The translations under genes and the position numbers were made by a program. Below, one piece after another: positions 25,011 to 55,060 of a stretch of 64,000 nt of DNA. Every line of letters begins with the position of its first letter. The first letter of the stretch is position 1. Source of the DNA: Archilochus colubris. Lineage: Eukaryota; Chordata; Aves; Apodiformes; Trochilidae. The stretch is taken from contig CM041104.1 of NCBI GenBank assembly GCA_023079485.1, positions 5,192,864-5,256,863 of the forward strand. Reading direction: 5' to 3'. Under the pieces are notes generated by a model that was given only the letters and a program-made list of their open reading frames with translations, was not told the origin of the DNA and made no database searches.

Positions 25011-25319
25011 TCCTCGCCAGGGGCCGCCCCCGTCCGCCGCCGCTCTGGTCCGTACCACTCCCGCCTCCCAGGGGGATCCCCCACTGTTCCTTCAGGGGAA
25101 GCCCCTCCGCCACCGGGAAGGCGCCTCCATCCCACCACCCTTCCCCTGCTTTATGATTTCTCTCACATCTCCACCGTGTCAGGGAGGGTTCCCGTGGATC
25201 TGGGCGTCCTCGCTAACCACGCCGTCCTTCCCTCCTCCCCCGTAGTTCTGCGTGGTGGTGCGGGCGGGGGCGGGGCCCGGGGCGGAAGAGGCGCCGTGGC
25301 GGAGGTGGCGGGCGGCATC

Positions 25320-43722
<18,403 letters not shown>

Positions 43723-43732
<10 letters not shown>

Positions 43733-44090
43733 TATCAGAAGAATAGAAGAAATGAGGAAAAACAAAACAAATGCCTTCAGAACAGAAGTGAATAAATAAC
43801 TGAAAGACCAGAAGAAGGAAGGCAGAAGCAGATTTTATTTTTTTTTTATAATAAGTCAAAAGGGTGCCAGTTATGGGGTTTTTTTTATGTTCATTGTTGT
43901 GTTCATGCTACTTGAGTGCTTTCCATGTGAATCTGGAAAATCCTTTCTTCCCTGGATCCCTCCCCCTTTTTGTTCCCAGATTGTTTGAATTTCCTTTAGA
44001 AAAAAGAAATTGCAATTCTGCCTTTTCCCAGGTGCCCCCTCCTCGTCCTAAATGATTTGTGAATAAAGAGGAAAGAATGGTCCCGAATTA
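43723..44090 (+). other. RPN2: RPN2 terminal exon and 3' UTR
   Basis: The acceptor TTTTCTTTCCAG is followed by the last three coding triplets (completing R, then T, H) and TAG at 43730-43732. A UTR of about 350 bases runs to the AATAAA at 44062. The right end is an estimate 15-30 bases beyond that signal. Confidence 0.85.
44062..44067 (+). terminator. RPN2 polyadenylation signal AATAAA
   Basis: This is a canonical hexamer about 330 bases after the stop codon, followed by a T/G-rich stretch (TTATGGTTTTTGCCTG) suited to downstream processing factors. Confidence 0.85.
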
Positions 44091-47000
44091 TGGTTTTTGC
44101 CTGTCTTAGAAGCTCTGATTGGAACCTGGGCTCACATGAGAATGGAAAGGGGTTTTTTTGGTGGGTAATTTTGTCAATTATTTGTAATGAAATGAGTCAT
44201 TGCTGTGTGAAGTGTCCTGTTCTTTTATGACCTTTCCCAAAGGGCCATGTCCCAATAGGAAGGGACTTCCCACTCTTCCCACTGTTGTCTGACCCTTGTC
44301 ATCTGCATTTCTCCACTAATGCCTCTTCTCTCTGACTTCAGGCCGGGCTCTGCTGAGCTGCCCTGAGCCCTCAAAGCTCAGGCAGGAGGAATCCTTAGGG
44401 CTTGTCTCTTGCCAGGAGCCATCTGTGGTGCTGGCATGCCTGGCTCTGGCTGATCCTGCCATGTTTGGTGGGTCCCTTGAGATGGTTCACTTCCTTTTCA
44501 GCCTCTGGAAGTAACTTTTTCACTCCAAATAGAAATTTGATTGAGATTATTGTTTCTGTTGCTCTGTGAAACTCGATGCCAGGAATCTGCTGGCTGCCAT
44601 GTGGCTACATTTGAGTTATTAGAGCTCTAACTTCTCATTTGCTGTGTTCAAGCCCATTAGCAGTGTTGAGGCAGCAGACTTGGGCTTTATTGAATGACAC
44701 ATTGATAGTAATGACCAAAGACCAAAATCTCTTCCTGATGAGAAACCTCCACATGGGAGGCTTAGCATTTCCCTACCCTGCATCTCTGTGTTGGCTCCTG
44801 CTTGTCCCGTGTCAGACTAGGTTCTTTAAAGGCCTTTTGGCAACAGGACTTAATCACATGTCTTTTGGAGATTCCAGAAAATTATGTCAACCAGCAGGCT
44901 TGTGGATAAAGGGTGTGGAGCTGTGACCTCCAAAGAACTTCATGTGTGAGACATGACTCTACTTTATAAAAGCCATCTTGCTGCTTCCCCACTGCAGCTG
45001 TTCACACTTAGCTCACTGTTTCAGTTCTCTGTAATAGTTCCTACCTGTTTCTTCCTAATGAGCATTATCCTGGACACCACTGAAGTTTAATGAACTGCTC
45101 CTTGGACTCTGCACTCCTTCAAACCCCTGGTCTCATGCTGCATTCAAGTCCTCAGGGACTAAAGAAGTCTTAAGAAATAGTTAAACTACTAATGAAATAG
45201 TTAAACTACTAATTCTAGTATCTTACCTCAGAATTCCTTTTCACCCTGGTGGGATCTTTTTGAGCCTCATTTTGTTACCTATCAGCTTGATTTTATAGCT
45301 TATTTTTCTACCAATGCTTCATGCTAGGGCAGATCCTCCAGTGCTTTCCCTGTAGGGCTCTGACACACTGTATAAGGAGAGCACAAATGAAAAAAAATCC
45401 TTGACTGCTGCTGCAATTTATCTTCTTGAAGGCATGTGTGTCTTTATTGATTTTCTGCCTTCTTGGCTACATGTAGGAAAGGTTGGTTTTATTCTTTTGG
45501 CCTCATATTCCTCAGATGTTTTCTGGTTTGCTTTATTTGTTTTTATGTCTAATCTCTCAGAGCATGAGCATTCAAGAGTTTCCTCATTTTGATGCAACCT
45601 GAACTTTAAAAGGGAGTCACTTTTATTCCAGATAGCTGCACTCACACAGCTACTTAATCATACAGACTTAGATCTTTCCAAAGTGTTTTTGATAGTTGTT
45701 TTGCTTTTACCTGGAGTATCCAATCTCATTTTGCATGTAGTTTTTATGGCACTTTTTTTTTTTTTGCCACCACATTTACTTATTAGTTTAGAAAGCTTCT
45801 TGCTTCTTACAATTCCTTTCCTTGGGGCAAGTGTATCCTAATGGCTTCAGGTGTGTTAGTTGTTAGCAGGTCTGCAAACACATTTAGAACCAGGCCTACT
45901 CAGGCTGGTTTTTTTCTTCTGTGGGTTCTCTGTCCAGCTGTACTGGGAAGCAGAAGGATGGCTGATGTCTGACTGCAGAAAGGTAATAGATTGTCCAGTG
46001 GTGCACTTGATGCTGTCACAGCCTCACTGATTTTCTTCAACACCTCCCCATTGCTTCCTCCCCTGCTGGGCAGTTAGTAATATTTTTGTAGTGCTGGAAT
46101 TACAAAACCTGAACAGGGGGGGTTTCATCTATTATAGGGATTTTGGTGCAAGTGTGAACTCATTTCCATGCATGCTGGAGCCTGCAGTCCTAAGGCATGG
46201 TCAGCTCTGGAAAAATGAGGTTGTATCTACTGCAGACTGTCAAGGAATTGTTTGGGTGCAGGGAGGGATGGTTGCAGAGGGATGAATGAATATCTGTTTG
46301 CATGCCAGTGGATTTCTAACCTTGTCTTAAGTTACTGGTGCTGGACTCAGTGCACTTGACCAGTCTTTGTGTGGCATCTTCCATTCTGAGTCCAGAAAGA
46401 AGACACTAATGTCTCAACAGACAAAGAGCAATCCTGACCTGCTGTTGGGACAGGTTTATTTATAACAAAATTTCCCACTAATGATGGGAAAGCAGACCCC
46501 ATCCTGACATTATTTACAGTACTGAAGATATAATTATTACACAAACAATTGGAGAACTGAGGTGATGGGGAAGGAAGCAGCTGTGTGAGATCACAGGATT
46601 AGTAACTTGCTTGTTTGGAAACACTTAGAGTTGTAACCCTAGCCATGGTGGAGTGCAGAGCCACTGGATGGCATGTTGAATTAAACCAGTGACAGCCCAA
46701 TCTGATGCACAGGGATCTCCTCTGGCTCTTGCAGAGCTGTTCCCTACTTTGAGCACCTCAAGGCTGAGCAGTAATTCTAGCTGAGCATTTTGGAGTTCAG
46801 TTTTGCTGCCAGCACTCTGTGTCAAGGAGTTACACAGCAGCAGCAGCCCAGAGCAGTGTTTCTGGTGGGTGGGAGACGTGTGGATTCCTGTCCTACCTCA
46901 CCCTGATGTGAGCTCTGTGTGTGGCTGTGCCATCAGCATCTATTTAGAGGAGGCTGTAATCAATTTACTGAGCTGCCTAAAGGTGCCTTTTGGTGGCCTC

Positions 47001-48065
47001 ATGTTTATTAATCAGGCTCACAAGCAGAATGATGACTTGGCAGAAATTTTGCTATGCTTTGTGTTTTGAAAGCCTTAATTAGCAGACAGCGTGTCCCCAG
47101 GATTACAAGTGTAGAGGTTGTTTTGGTCTTTCTATGTAAAGCAGCCTGAGGTTAAACTGTGGAGGTTTTGGGGTTTTTTTTTTCTGATTCAGTGCACAGA
47201 ACAGTGTTCAGAGAAGGGAGTTAAATTGTGAAGGCTGAAGTAAATTAAGTATCACATCAGAACTTGGTTCCTTTGGGCAGGTATCTGAGGAGCATATGCA
47301 TCAGTTTCCAGCTGGTCACATCCAGGCATGTCTTCAGTGCTGTGAAGGGCTTACTGTCCAGTCAGATCCATGAGCTCTGGATTGTCCTAGACAGAAGCAG
47401 GAGGAAAAGGTAATTCTGTGAGAACTTTGTGAGCACACACAGAAGTTTTTTCATTCTTTGGAGGCTTTTCCTGTGTAATGTTATTTGTAGAAAGGTAACC
47501 AAGTCAAGCATGGCAATAGAGCTGCTGACATTCCATGCTCTACCTGCTGAATCCATAGGGACAATTTATCTGAAGTTCAGTGCTTCCCCTTTAGCAGCCC
47601 CTTTTGTGGTCCATGTGCACCCAGGTCTCTCCACACCCCTTTGTACTGTGCTGCCTGGGGCTGGGCAGGCTTAGCTTCTGTGGGACAGAAGTGTGAGAGG
47701 AGGTTGCTTCAAACAGGGCAACTGACTTTTGGATGAGTGAAGGTATTCCCAAAGATGGACTCTTAGCTGGCTCTCAGTCCCCCAGGGCTGGCAAGATTTA
47801 GGGTGTAATTCAAGTTCCAGGTGAATACTTTCAGGAGTGAGGGGTACAGAAAACAATAAGACTTCCCTTCCTCTTCAGTACAGTGAAAAACTGAAATGTC
47901 CCAGGGATCTAGAGGCAAGTTCTGCTTCTGGGGGAAAACTTTTGTCTGCTTTTAGCCTAGCTTAGAGACTTGGGCACACAGCCTTAGTTTACAAGGCTGC
48001 TTTTGGTTACTGCAAGACTGTTCCCAGACACCTGAATGTACCTTCACAGTGCTCATCATCTGTCT
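44091..48065. other. Intergenic gap between RPN2 and GHRH 3' ends
   Basis: The two genes are convergent, with about 4 kb between their ends. I see no exon with supporting homology, no RNA gene and no clear transposon here, only T-rich runs and a short tandem duplication at 45174-45213. Confidence 0.65.
45174..45213. repeat. 20-bp perfect tandem duplication
   Basis: GAAATAGTTAAACTACTAAT occurs twice in direct succession with no mismatch, indicating a recent event. Confidence 0.9.
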
Positions 48066-48082
48066 GTTCACATTAACAGGAC

Positions 48083-48088
48083 TTTACT
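48083..48088 (-). terminator. Candidate GHRH polyadenylation signal (AGTAAA)
   Basis: No AATAAA or ATTAAA follows the GHRH stop codon on the minus strand within about 400 bases. The variant hexamer AGTAAA lies about 195 bases downstream of the stop and is the best candidate seen. Confidence 0.3.
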
Positions 48089-48281
48089 TCACAAAATTGA
48101 TCGGGAGTATTTACCCCTTAAATTGCAGCAAGCACCCTTTTTCAGGGGCAGCACTGAGAGTTGGCTTTGATGGAGGAAAGGCTTCAACCTGCTTGAGCAA
48201 TGCAGAAGCAATGTGTTGTGTACAGAACTGAGCAGGGATGGTACTCACCAGAGCAGGGGGAGATGAAAAAGGGAGAAATAT

Positions 48282-51200
48282 CTACATGAGCTTAGCCAGG
48301 GTGCTGGGAAAACCTTCTAACTGACTGCTGCTGATGTCCTGAGGCCTGTGAAAGAAGAGAACAGGGCAGAGATGGCATAACTAATGGAGAGAGAAATTAT
48401 TTTTCCAGTGCTATTTTACTGAATTTTGAGGATGGGAAGACAGCCTAGTAATGTGCTAGTGTGTGTGGGGTGGGCTGGCTGCTTCAGGACAGGCTGTTCC
48501 TTATCTGCACTCAACTTGCCCACCCAAGGGAAAGACTGGGTTATGGGGTCAGGTAAGAGCTTTATTCTTTCCCTATGCATGCCTGAAAGGTAATACTTAA
48601 CCTTATAGCTTCACATCTGGAAGCCAGAGAGCAATGAGCACCTTGTCTTATTCCTGTGGTGAGCAGACAATGAACTGATTCCCACTTACCTTTGGTTCTG
48701 TAGGATGGCTCCCAGGAAGTCCTTCAATACCATCTGCTGGTGGTAGGTGTCCATCAGGATGCTGCCAGACTGGCGCCGCGTCAGAAATCTCTGCACCCCT
48801 TCTCCTGGGCTGCCCTCACTGCTGCTTTAGTGCAAAGATGAGAAAGATCTTTCTTTCAGAAATGCTGCTTACTTGCTCAGAGTTTGGCCCAGGCTGAGCA
48901 GCATGGCAACAGAACCTGCTGGGTCTAAGCCTGGAGCCATTCTGCTTCATTTCAGTAAGAAATTGGTCTTCTCTATTCATTCCAGTGTTAGGAGAGGAAT
49001 TGGAGCTGGCTTGCATATGACTTCATCTTCACTTAGTGGTATCCACTGATCTATGTAGACAAAACTACCTGAGTAGTAGTGGAGAGGTTGTTTTCTGTGT
49101 TCAAACCATGCCAGGGATAACTGGTTTCCTACCAGTGAGTGATTATTGCAACTATTATTTGCAAATACCATTGCTTGCTGATACTGTGGTAGAGCTCTCA
49201 GCTGCTCTGACAGCGATAGCCTTGGAGGAAAGGATTAATTAGGCTGCTTAATGATAGCTGTGATTAGGGGGATCTGAGACACAGGGATGCAGGATGCCCT
49301 TTGGGATGTGGAGCAGCAGGAGACATTGCTTCTGCTGCAGGGGAAGGCAGCTTTTGCTGCTGTATGCAGGAAACTGCCCAGTGTCATAAGCAAAACACAA
49401 GCCCCAGGACAGCAAAGCACCGTGGCTTACCCGAGCCTCTTCCCAATGATGGTCTGTAAGAATTTTCGGGCAGAAATCTGCCCCAGGAATTTCCTGTAGT
49501 TGTCAGTAAATATGGCATCAGCGTGGCGCTGCATCCTAGGGATGAAAGACAAGCACAAGGTGTGATCTCTGAGCTAGCAATGAGCCTCTAGGTGAGAAAG
49601 GGGCGTTTCAGGTGGCAAAAGAGAAAATGTAAGGCTGTTGGTTATCTGGGGCAGGTAACCACAGCAAACACCTTTTGGTATTGAACTGCACTGCTGTTAG
49701 AGGATAAAAGGGTTTGAGGGAGCTTAGTTCTGACAGGCAGGCAGCAGGCAAACTAAAATGTTAAACAGTATCCACATTAAAAGCAAGTGAGAAGTGTCTG
49801 CAAACCAAAGGTGAGGTCAGAGAAGCAGTGGAAAGGAGGAGGAGAACACAGGCTGCAAGAAGACACAGCCAGGGCTGGGACACTTCTATGCTCTGCAGCG
49901 TCACCTCCTGGGAGGGCTGTGTCTGGGATGGGAGCACAGGAGCCTCCAGGAGGTCTAACTTTGGGAGAAAGCCTCAGAAAATCCACAAGAAGGGAAGCAC
50001 AAGCCAGTTGGCTGGTCCCACTGCTGTAAGGATGAATCCTCTGTGCTTCAGAAAGGAAGAAGCATCCTTTGTCCCCTGGCAGGGATGGGAAGGAGAGGCT
50101 CTAACCACTGTACAGATGGGTTCTCAGAGCCTGTGGAAAATTGTGTTCCCTGCAGGAGTGCTGTGCCTGTGACCCTGCCCTTGTCAGTACGTCCTTGCTG
50201 CTGGGGGACAGCAGGATGTGGCTCTGGACATGGCTGATGGTGAGAGCTGGCATGGTCCCAGCCTTCTGCTCCAGTTGCAGGGCTCAGCAGGGTTCTTCCC
50301 CTGGAGCCTGGACTTTGTGGTGCTGGTGGGATGGAGTGACCTTGCTGGTTTGTTCCCAAGCTGGGGAAGACTGAAACCGTCACAGTGCTGCAGCAGAGCT
50401 GTGAGTTGAACTACAAACCTTTTCTCAGTGGGGTCTGTTAACAAACCCTCCTCCTCTTGTTCCTCTGCTGAGGGGTTATGGCTCTGCACTGGGCTGTTCT
50501 GCTGTAGCTGTAAGTTCACAACCTGGCCAGCAACTGGCTCTGGGCTGTACCTGCAAAGCAAACCCAAGGCTTGCTGTGAAACATGTCCAAGTGCCAGGCA
50601 GGGATTTGTCTTCTTGACCACTACTTCCCCTCATTCTGCTTTTTCTTTCTCCTTTTGTCATCCCCATCTTACCAGTAACTCAAGTGTTGTCTGTCACTCT
50701 CCCCCACTAGAAACTGCCCTGAAGCTATTTCAGCAGTGAAGAGATGGTTGATGGAGCCCCAAACACACTTTCCCCCTTGCTAAACTCCCAGCTAAAATTC
50801 CATCTCATTCTGGTATCATTACACCATGGCTTTGGCACAAGGCTAAAGCATTTTCCATGGGACATTGCAAATCCACATTACAGAACCCGATGCTCAGTTT
50901 TGTGCTTCCATCATTCTGCAGGTAGGAAGTAATATTACAGCTTCTAACAGTTGGCAAGGAAATACTTGAAATATTAATCAGCAGCAACTGAGTTTGTGTG
51001 CTAGAATATCTGTAGTTCTGGTTTCAATGCAGATGGCCTGCAGGCACAAATTTTAATCAGTGATGGTGCTGGCTGCTCTGTAGATTGCCAGATTTTCCTT
51101 TGTAGGACCTAGCATTCAATTCTAAAACCAACTGCTTGGGATGACATTCTGTCAGGTGCCTTCCTTCTTTAGGAACTGCCTCTAGGCTAGTAGTGTACCC

Positions 51201-51439
51201 AAAAAATTAAGCCAGGGTGAAGAAATAGGTGAACCAACACACATACAGTTCATCTGGCTTTCAGAATTCCTGGCAGCTTACATTTGCCACATGCTTATTT
51301 TGCACAAGGTCAGAGATGTGGCAGGGAGGGAAGTGTGGATGAAACAGTCAGCAGCTTACCTGAGAGCTGGGTAAAGAGGAGAGGAGATGGAGCATGAGAC
51401 TAAGTGCAGGAAGAGGAGCAGGGTGGCTTTATCCAGCAT
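48282..51439 (-). CDS. GHRH: Growth-hormone-releasing hormone precursor
   Basis: GHRH is the hypothalamic peptide that stimulates pituitary growth hormone release through a Gs-coupled receptor. Coding exons, read on the minus strand, are 51439-51360, 49535-49431, 48821-48690 and 48345-48282. All have AG/GT borders and the frame is intact, giving 126 residues. Residues 1 to about 20 form a signal peptide (MLDKATLLLFLHLVSC). The R-M-Q-R site precedes the hormone, which begins HADAIFTDNYRKFLGQ and continues ISARKFLQTII. Then come GKR, a linker, RR, and a C-terminal peptide with HQQMVLKDFLGAILQNQ that parallels the human precursor tail (QKQMELESILVALLQKH). The tail ends PSTLAKLM followed by TAG. 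The hormone resembles PHI/VIP/PACAP, but the exon layout, the C-terminal peptide and the position beside RPN2 identify GHRH. The ATG has A at -3. The transcript starts near 54683. Confidence 0.96.
49431..49535 (-). CDS. GHRH: GHRH exon encoding the mature hormone core
   Basis: This 105-nt exon holds the whole receptor-binding core, from the R-M-Q-R processing site to the GKRL sequence. His1, Asp3, Phe6, Thr7 and Tyr10 of the secretin-family N-terminus are present. Ala2 is the residue that dipeptidyl peptidase IV attacks in mammalian GHRH. Confidence 0.95.
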
Positions 51440-51459
51440 CTTCCACCCTCTGAGGTCAC
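51360..51459 (-). CDS. GHRH: GHRH signal-peptide exon (first coding exon)
   Basis: The acceptor CTCTGTGTTTCAG precedes 20 bases of 5' UTR and the ATG at 51439. The exon ends at a GTAAG donor and contains the hydrophobic leader. Intron 1 upstream is about 3.05 kb (51460-54506). Confidence 0.92.
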
Positions 51460-53392
51460 CTGAAACACAGAGCAGTCTGATTCAGTGGCAGGGAGATGCT
51501 CAGGGCCAGGAGGCCAAATGCCATCTTCACATTCCCAGTTCCCCTGCTTACACACCAGCAGAAAGGGACTGGAACTGTGGCTGTGGTGATGGTGCTTCCA
51601 TCAGAGATGTCTTGATGTGGCAAACTCTTTGCTAGGATGCACAGTTCCTGCAGGCAGGGGCTGTGTGTGGCCACTCAGGGAGCGGGGGACAGGCAGAGCT
51701 GCTCAGCAGGGTTTCTGTGGGACCCCCTTCCAGACTTGTCCCCTCTCCCTGTGGCTGAAGGAGCCCTCTCAGGGTGGAGTGAGCCTTGGGGACCACAGCA
51801 TGGGCTGCACCTACCTGTGCAAAGCACCTGGATGCTGGAGGCAACAGTGAGTGGGGGCTGCCAAAAGCATCCTGAGTGCACAGGACCATCTGCAGACAGC
51901 CCCTGGGACCTCTCCTGGGGACATGTGTCTGCAAAGGTGGCACAGGTCTGGGCATGGCAACCAACAAGGCTATTTTGCTGTCTGTGCAGAGATCAGGGAG
52001 AAATCCAAATAAAATTATGGAGCAGAGGGGTAGCACTGGCCCAGAGGTAACCAAGCAAAGCCATTTTTTGGAGGCAGCAGTGCTGAGCTTGGTTGGTCAA
52101 ACAAACCAGAGACTGCTTTTGGTCGTTGTGCTTGGGGAGATTGGAGGCTGTATGAAAACATGGGGAAACATGAGCTGCTGTGCTCAGCTCTGAGCATTGC
52201 CTGAGGCAGGAGGTGAGGTGGATGTGGGCAAAGTTTGTCTGGGCTGGGGGGTTGGGGCTGTCTGTAAGTGACTCAGGACCAGTGGTCTGAGGTCACCCAC
52301 CCTGTGGAGCTGAAGGAGATGCTTTTGTCCTTGGAAACCAGGGACTGTAGGAAGGTATTTTAGTGAATGCTCCTCATGAGTTTTGATTGATCTTGTGCTT
52401 TAAGAGATTCTTAAAGACTGTGGATAGAAATCTTTAAAATACCAAGTTTCCCTGTTGTCTGTCTTTATTTTCCACAAGAAAAGAGTATAAAGATGTTTGA
52501 TCTCCCTAAGAGAAAAAAACACTTCAGAATTTTTTTTTTTTTTAAAACCTTTCAAATGTGTAACAATACTTGGTTGCAAAGAGAGCAGTTTCCAAATGGA
52601 GAGGGATTGCTTGAGCTTCTAATTTCCCAAGCAAACTTTGCAAGCACTGAGAGTGGTGGCAGGAAGGAACCTGTTCTGATGGGAAACATCAGCAGTGAGC
52701 TCTGGTCTACTGCTCAGCCAGAGCTGTCCACCCTTCAGGAAGCAGAGGGGACCAGTGCTCATGCAAGTACATCCCATCTTGATGCTGTGGAAGTTAACAA
52801 GAGAATTAGTGGCAGTGTCAGAAGTGCATGGACATGGTGGTGCACTAAGAAATGGGGATTCTTATCACAAACTTGTTCTCAGCCCTGTTTCCAGCTGCTC
52901 CCACTGCAGCAGCTTCTCAGGCTGTTCCCCTGGGAGCAAGCTGCTGCTCTGGGCTCCAGCAAAGCTTGTGAACTGGTGACATCCCCTCCCTCCAATACCT
53001 GATTTCTTACAGCACCACTCTGGCCCCTCAAAAGAGCATAGGAATGCTCAGAAGAAGCAAAAAAGTAACTTTGAGAGAAACTTGCAGTGCTCCTGGGTTT
53101 AGGGCAAATTTCCTACTTTTTTTCTTCCCCGTTTTTTAAAATTTGAACTTGAAAAGGGATGTCTCTGTTGTGCCTCTCACCCCTAAATATCTCCAAGACA
53201 AATCCCAAATCATATTTCTTTCTAGATAGAAGAAGTGATCTAAAGCATCTGCCAGAGGTACCAGGAGATTGCCACCAGCATCTGTAGAAAGTGACAACCA
53301 GGAGATTTAATACCAGGAAAGCTGCTATGTGAGCTGAGAAGTGAAATGTAAAGTAAACCTAGCCCAATGCTGTCAGCTTCCCTTTTTTCTTC

Positions 53393-53653
53393 TTAGGACA
53401 CAGCGCTGATTATCACTTCTGTATCTAGTTTCTCTTCTTTGAATGCAGGGTTTTCCTCCAGAGTAATTTTTTGTCCCTTTGAGATTATTTTTTTTTTGTC
53501 CTCAGTTATTAGTTTCTTTGCAGTAAGTTTTTGTTTTGACTGTGGTTTGGTTTTTTTTTCAGTTTCTGGTTTTGGTTTTCCTCCCCTGTCTTGCTTTGTC
53601 TTCTCTCTCTTCACTACACTCTGCTTCTGGGGTATTTCTGTCTCTCTTTTTCC
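53393..53653 (-). other. Lysine-rich open frame in GHRH intron 1
   Basis: An 86-codon frame without a proper ATG reads as a Lys/Glu-rich peptide (KPKPETEKKTKPQSKQK, ITLEENPAFKEEKLDTE) and ends in TAA. The strand is A-rich, which alone can create such a frame. I recognise no family, and the upstream acceptor-like site would lead into a stop. It is probably not a gene. Confidence 0.12.
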
Positions 53654-54506
53654 TTATGGAATGAGCCTGAAATGAAAAGTCCTACACCCCTTCCCTGGAC
53701 TGTCTGCTATTTCAGAGGGGAAGGCAGGGGACTGAGGTGTCACCCTGCATACAGGCAGCTTGACAGCTCTGCAAAACCTTGTCACCTTCAAAATGCTCCT
53801 GAGGGACACCTTACTTCTCATTCTGGCAACATGTGAAAAAAATTATTAATAAATAAATTCCCCTTAGAGAGCTTCTAGCACCATGCCAGCACATAAAGCA
53901 TAATAGCCTCATTCCATCCTCAGGCAATGCTACCAGCAGCTCTGTGACAGTGATGCAGGAGAGCTCTTACTGATGCTGAGACCTTAACCTGGTCAGTCTG
54001 AAAGCTGCCACAAGATAGATGAAACAAAGCTTTCACTGTGCCAGTGGTTTAGGAAGTTCAGACTTTTATACCCTGAAATACTACATGAGCAAAGCAGAAA
54101 CCCATTCAAGTGCCTTGCTCTGTAGCTGTTTTCATGTTATCTGTAACACACTGATGTGTTTCTCCTCATGCTTTGGTTTGGCTGAAGCACAGTTTTATTG
54201 ATGAGTGAGTTAAACAGCACCCATTTCCCAGGGTAAAAGGGTTTTGCATCAGAATAGCAGAAGAGGAAAACTGCTACAGTTAGCAAACGTCTAATATCTG
54301 TAGTATTATCCTATTGATTTACATTAACCCTACATTCAGTTGTCATTTCACTCTATAACTTAGTACAAAAAATCTTGTATGTTACCAAGGATATTGCACC
54401 AGGCAAAGCTAATTACTGCTGCCAGCTTTCATTGTGTCTCAGCACTTGGTCTCCAATTTACAGACAGACATTATCCTGTTAAATGCACAGACAGAAACAC
54501 ACTTAC

Positions 54507-54683
54507 CAGTCCCTGGGAAAACAAGCTCTTCCTAGATTGGCTCCCACTCGGGTATTTCCTTCCCCTGTTGCAAATACAACTTCTTCTCTAGAGCTGCTTC
54601 CCTGAGCCCTGCTGGGTCCGTCCCCTCCAGGCAGGAGCTGGGATGTGTGCTGGGCAGGGAGGATGCTCTCGGATGTCCCCTCT
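54507..54683 (-). other. GHRH: GHRH noncoding first exon (5' end inferred)
   Basis: On the minus strand, sequence downstream of a TATA box runs about 175 bases to the donor CTG|GTAAGT at 54507/54506. No ATG occurs in it after the predicted start site. The 5' end is estimated from the TATA position. Joining to the exon at 51459 is inferred. Confidence 0.65.
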
Positions 54684-54708
54684 GGCTGCCAGGGAGGTGC
54701 ATCTCCCC

Positions 54709-54716
54709 TTTTTATA
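54709..54716 (-). promoter_or_regulatory. GHRH: GHRH TATA box
   Basis: The minus strand reads GTATAAAAAGGGG, a near-ideal TATA box, placed 25-30 bases before the inferred first exon. It is the only strong TATA motif upstream of the GHRH coding exons that is followed by a good splice donor. Confidence 0.75.
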
Positions 54717-54749
54717 CCTGTGCTCTGTCAGGAGTCCTGTGGGCTCCTA

Positions 54750-54770
54750 CACGTCAGAGAATCAATTATC
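54750..54770 (-). promoter_or_regulatory. GHRH: CRE-like and homeodomain-like sites of the GHRH promoter
   Basis: About 35-55 bases upstream of the TATA box the minus strand carries GATAATTGAT (54761-54770), a homeodomain-type word, and CTGACGTG (54750-54757), a CRE-like word. Mammalian GHRH is known to depend on homeodomain factors such as Gsx1 (Gsh-1). Use of these exact sites is inferred. Confidence 0.35.
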
Positions 54771-54879
54771 CTCCTGAATTTCAAAGGCTGTGTTTAGCAT
54801 CCTCGTTTTGTGTGTGTGCAAAGAGGCGGGCAGGAAGGCTGCAGAGGGATGGTTAAGCCTGTAGTCGAAGGGTTGTTTG

Positions 54880-55060
54880 CATGCTTTCTCTTTATTGTTC
54901 AAAGAGTGAAGAGCAAATAATAACAGCAATAATCTGACAGAGTGAATGACAAATTCCCTTTGCAAAGTAAACTTCTCATTACCTTTGCAATTGCATTTTT
55001 TATCTCCTGCTCCACAGTGAGAGTTAAACATTAATACTTTCTCACCCTGCCTGCTCCAGG
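54880..55060 (-). promoter_or_regulatory. AT-rich upstream region of GHRH
   Basis: An AT-rich block 200-380 bases upstream of the inferred GHRH start carries many TAAT/ATTA-type words (CATTAATA, AAATAATAAC, GCAATTGCAT). It is a candidate neuronal homeodomain enhancer. No single motif is decisive. Confidence 0.2.

Noticed and set aside
49431..49535. PHI/VIP or PACAP-related peptide gene
   Set aside because: The hormone is similar, but there is only one hormone exon. The C-terminal peptide and the RPN2 neighbour fit GHRH.
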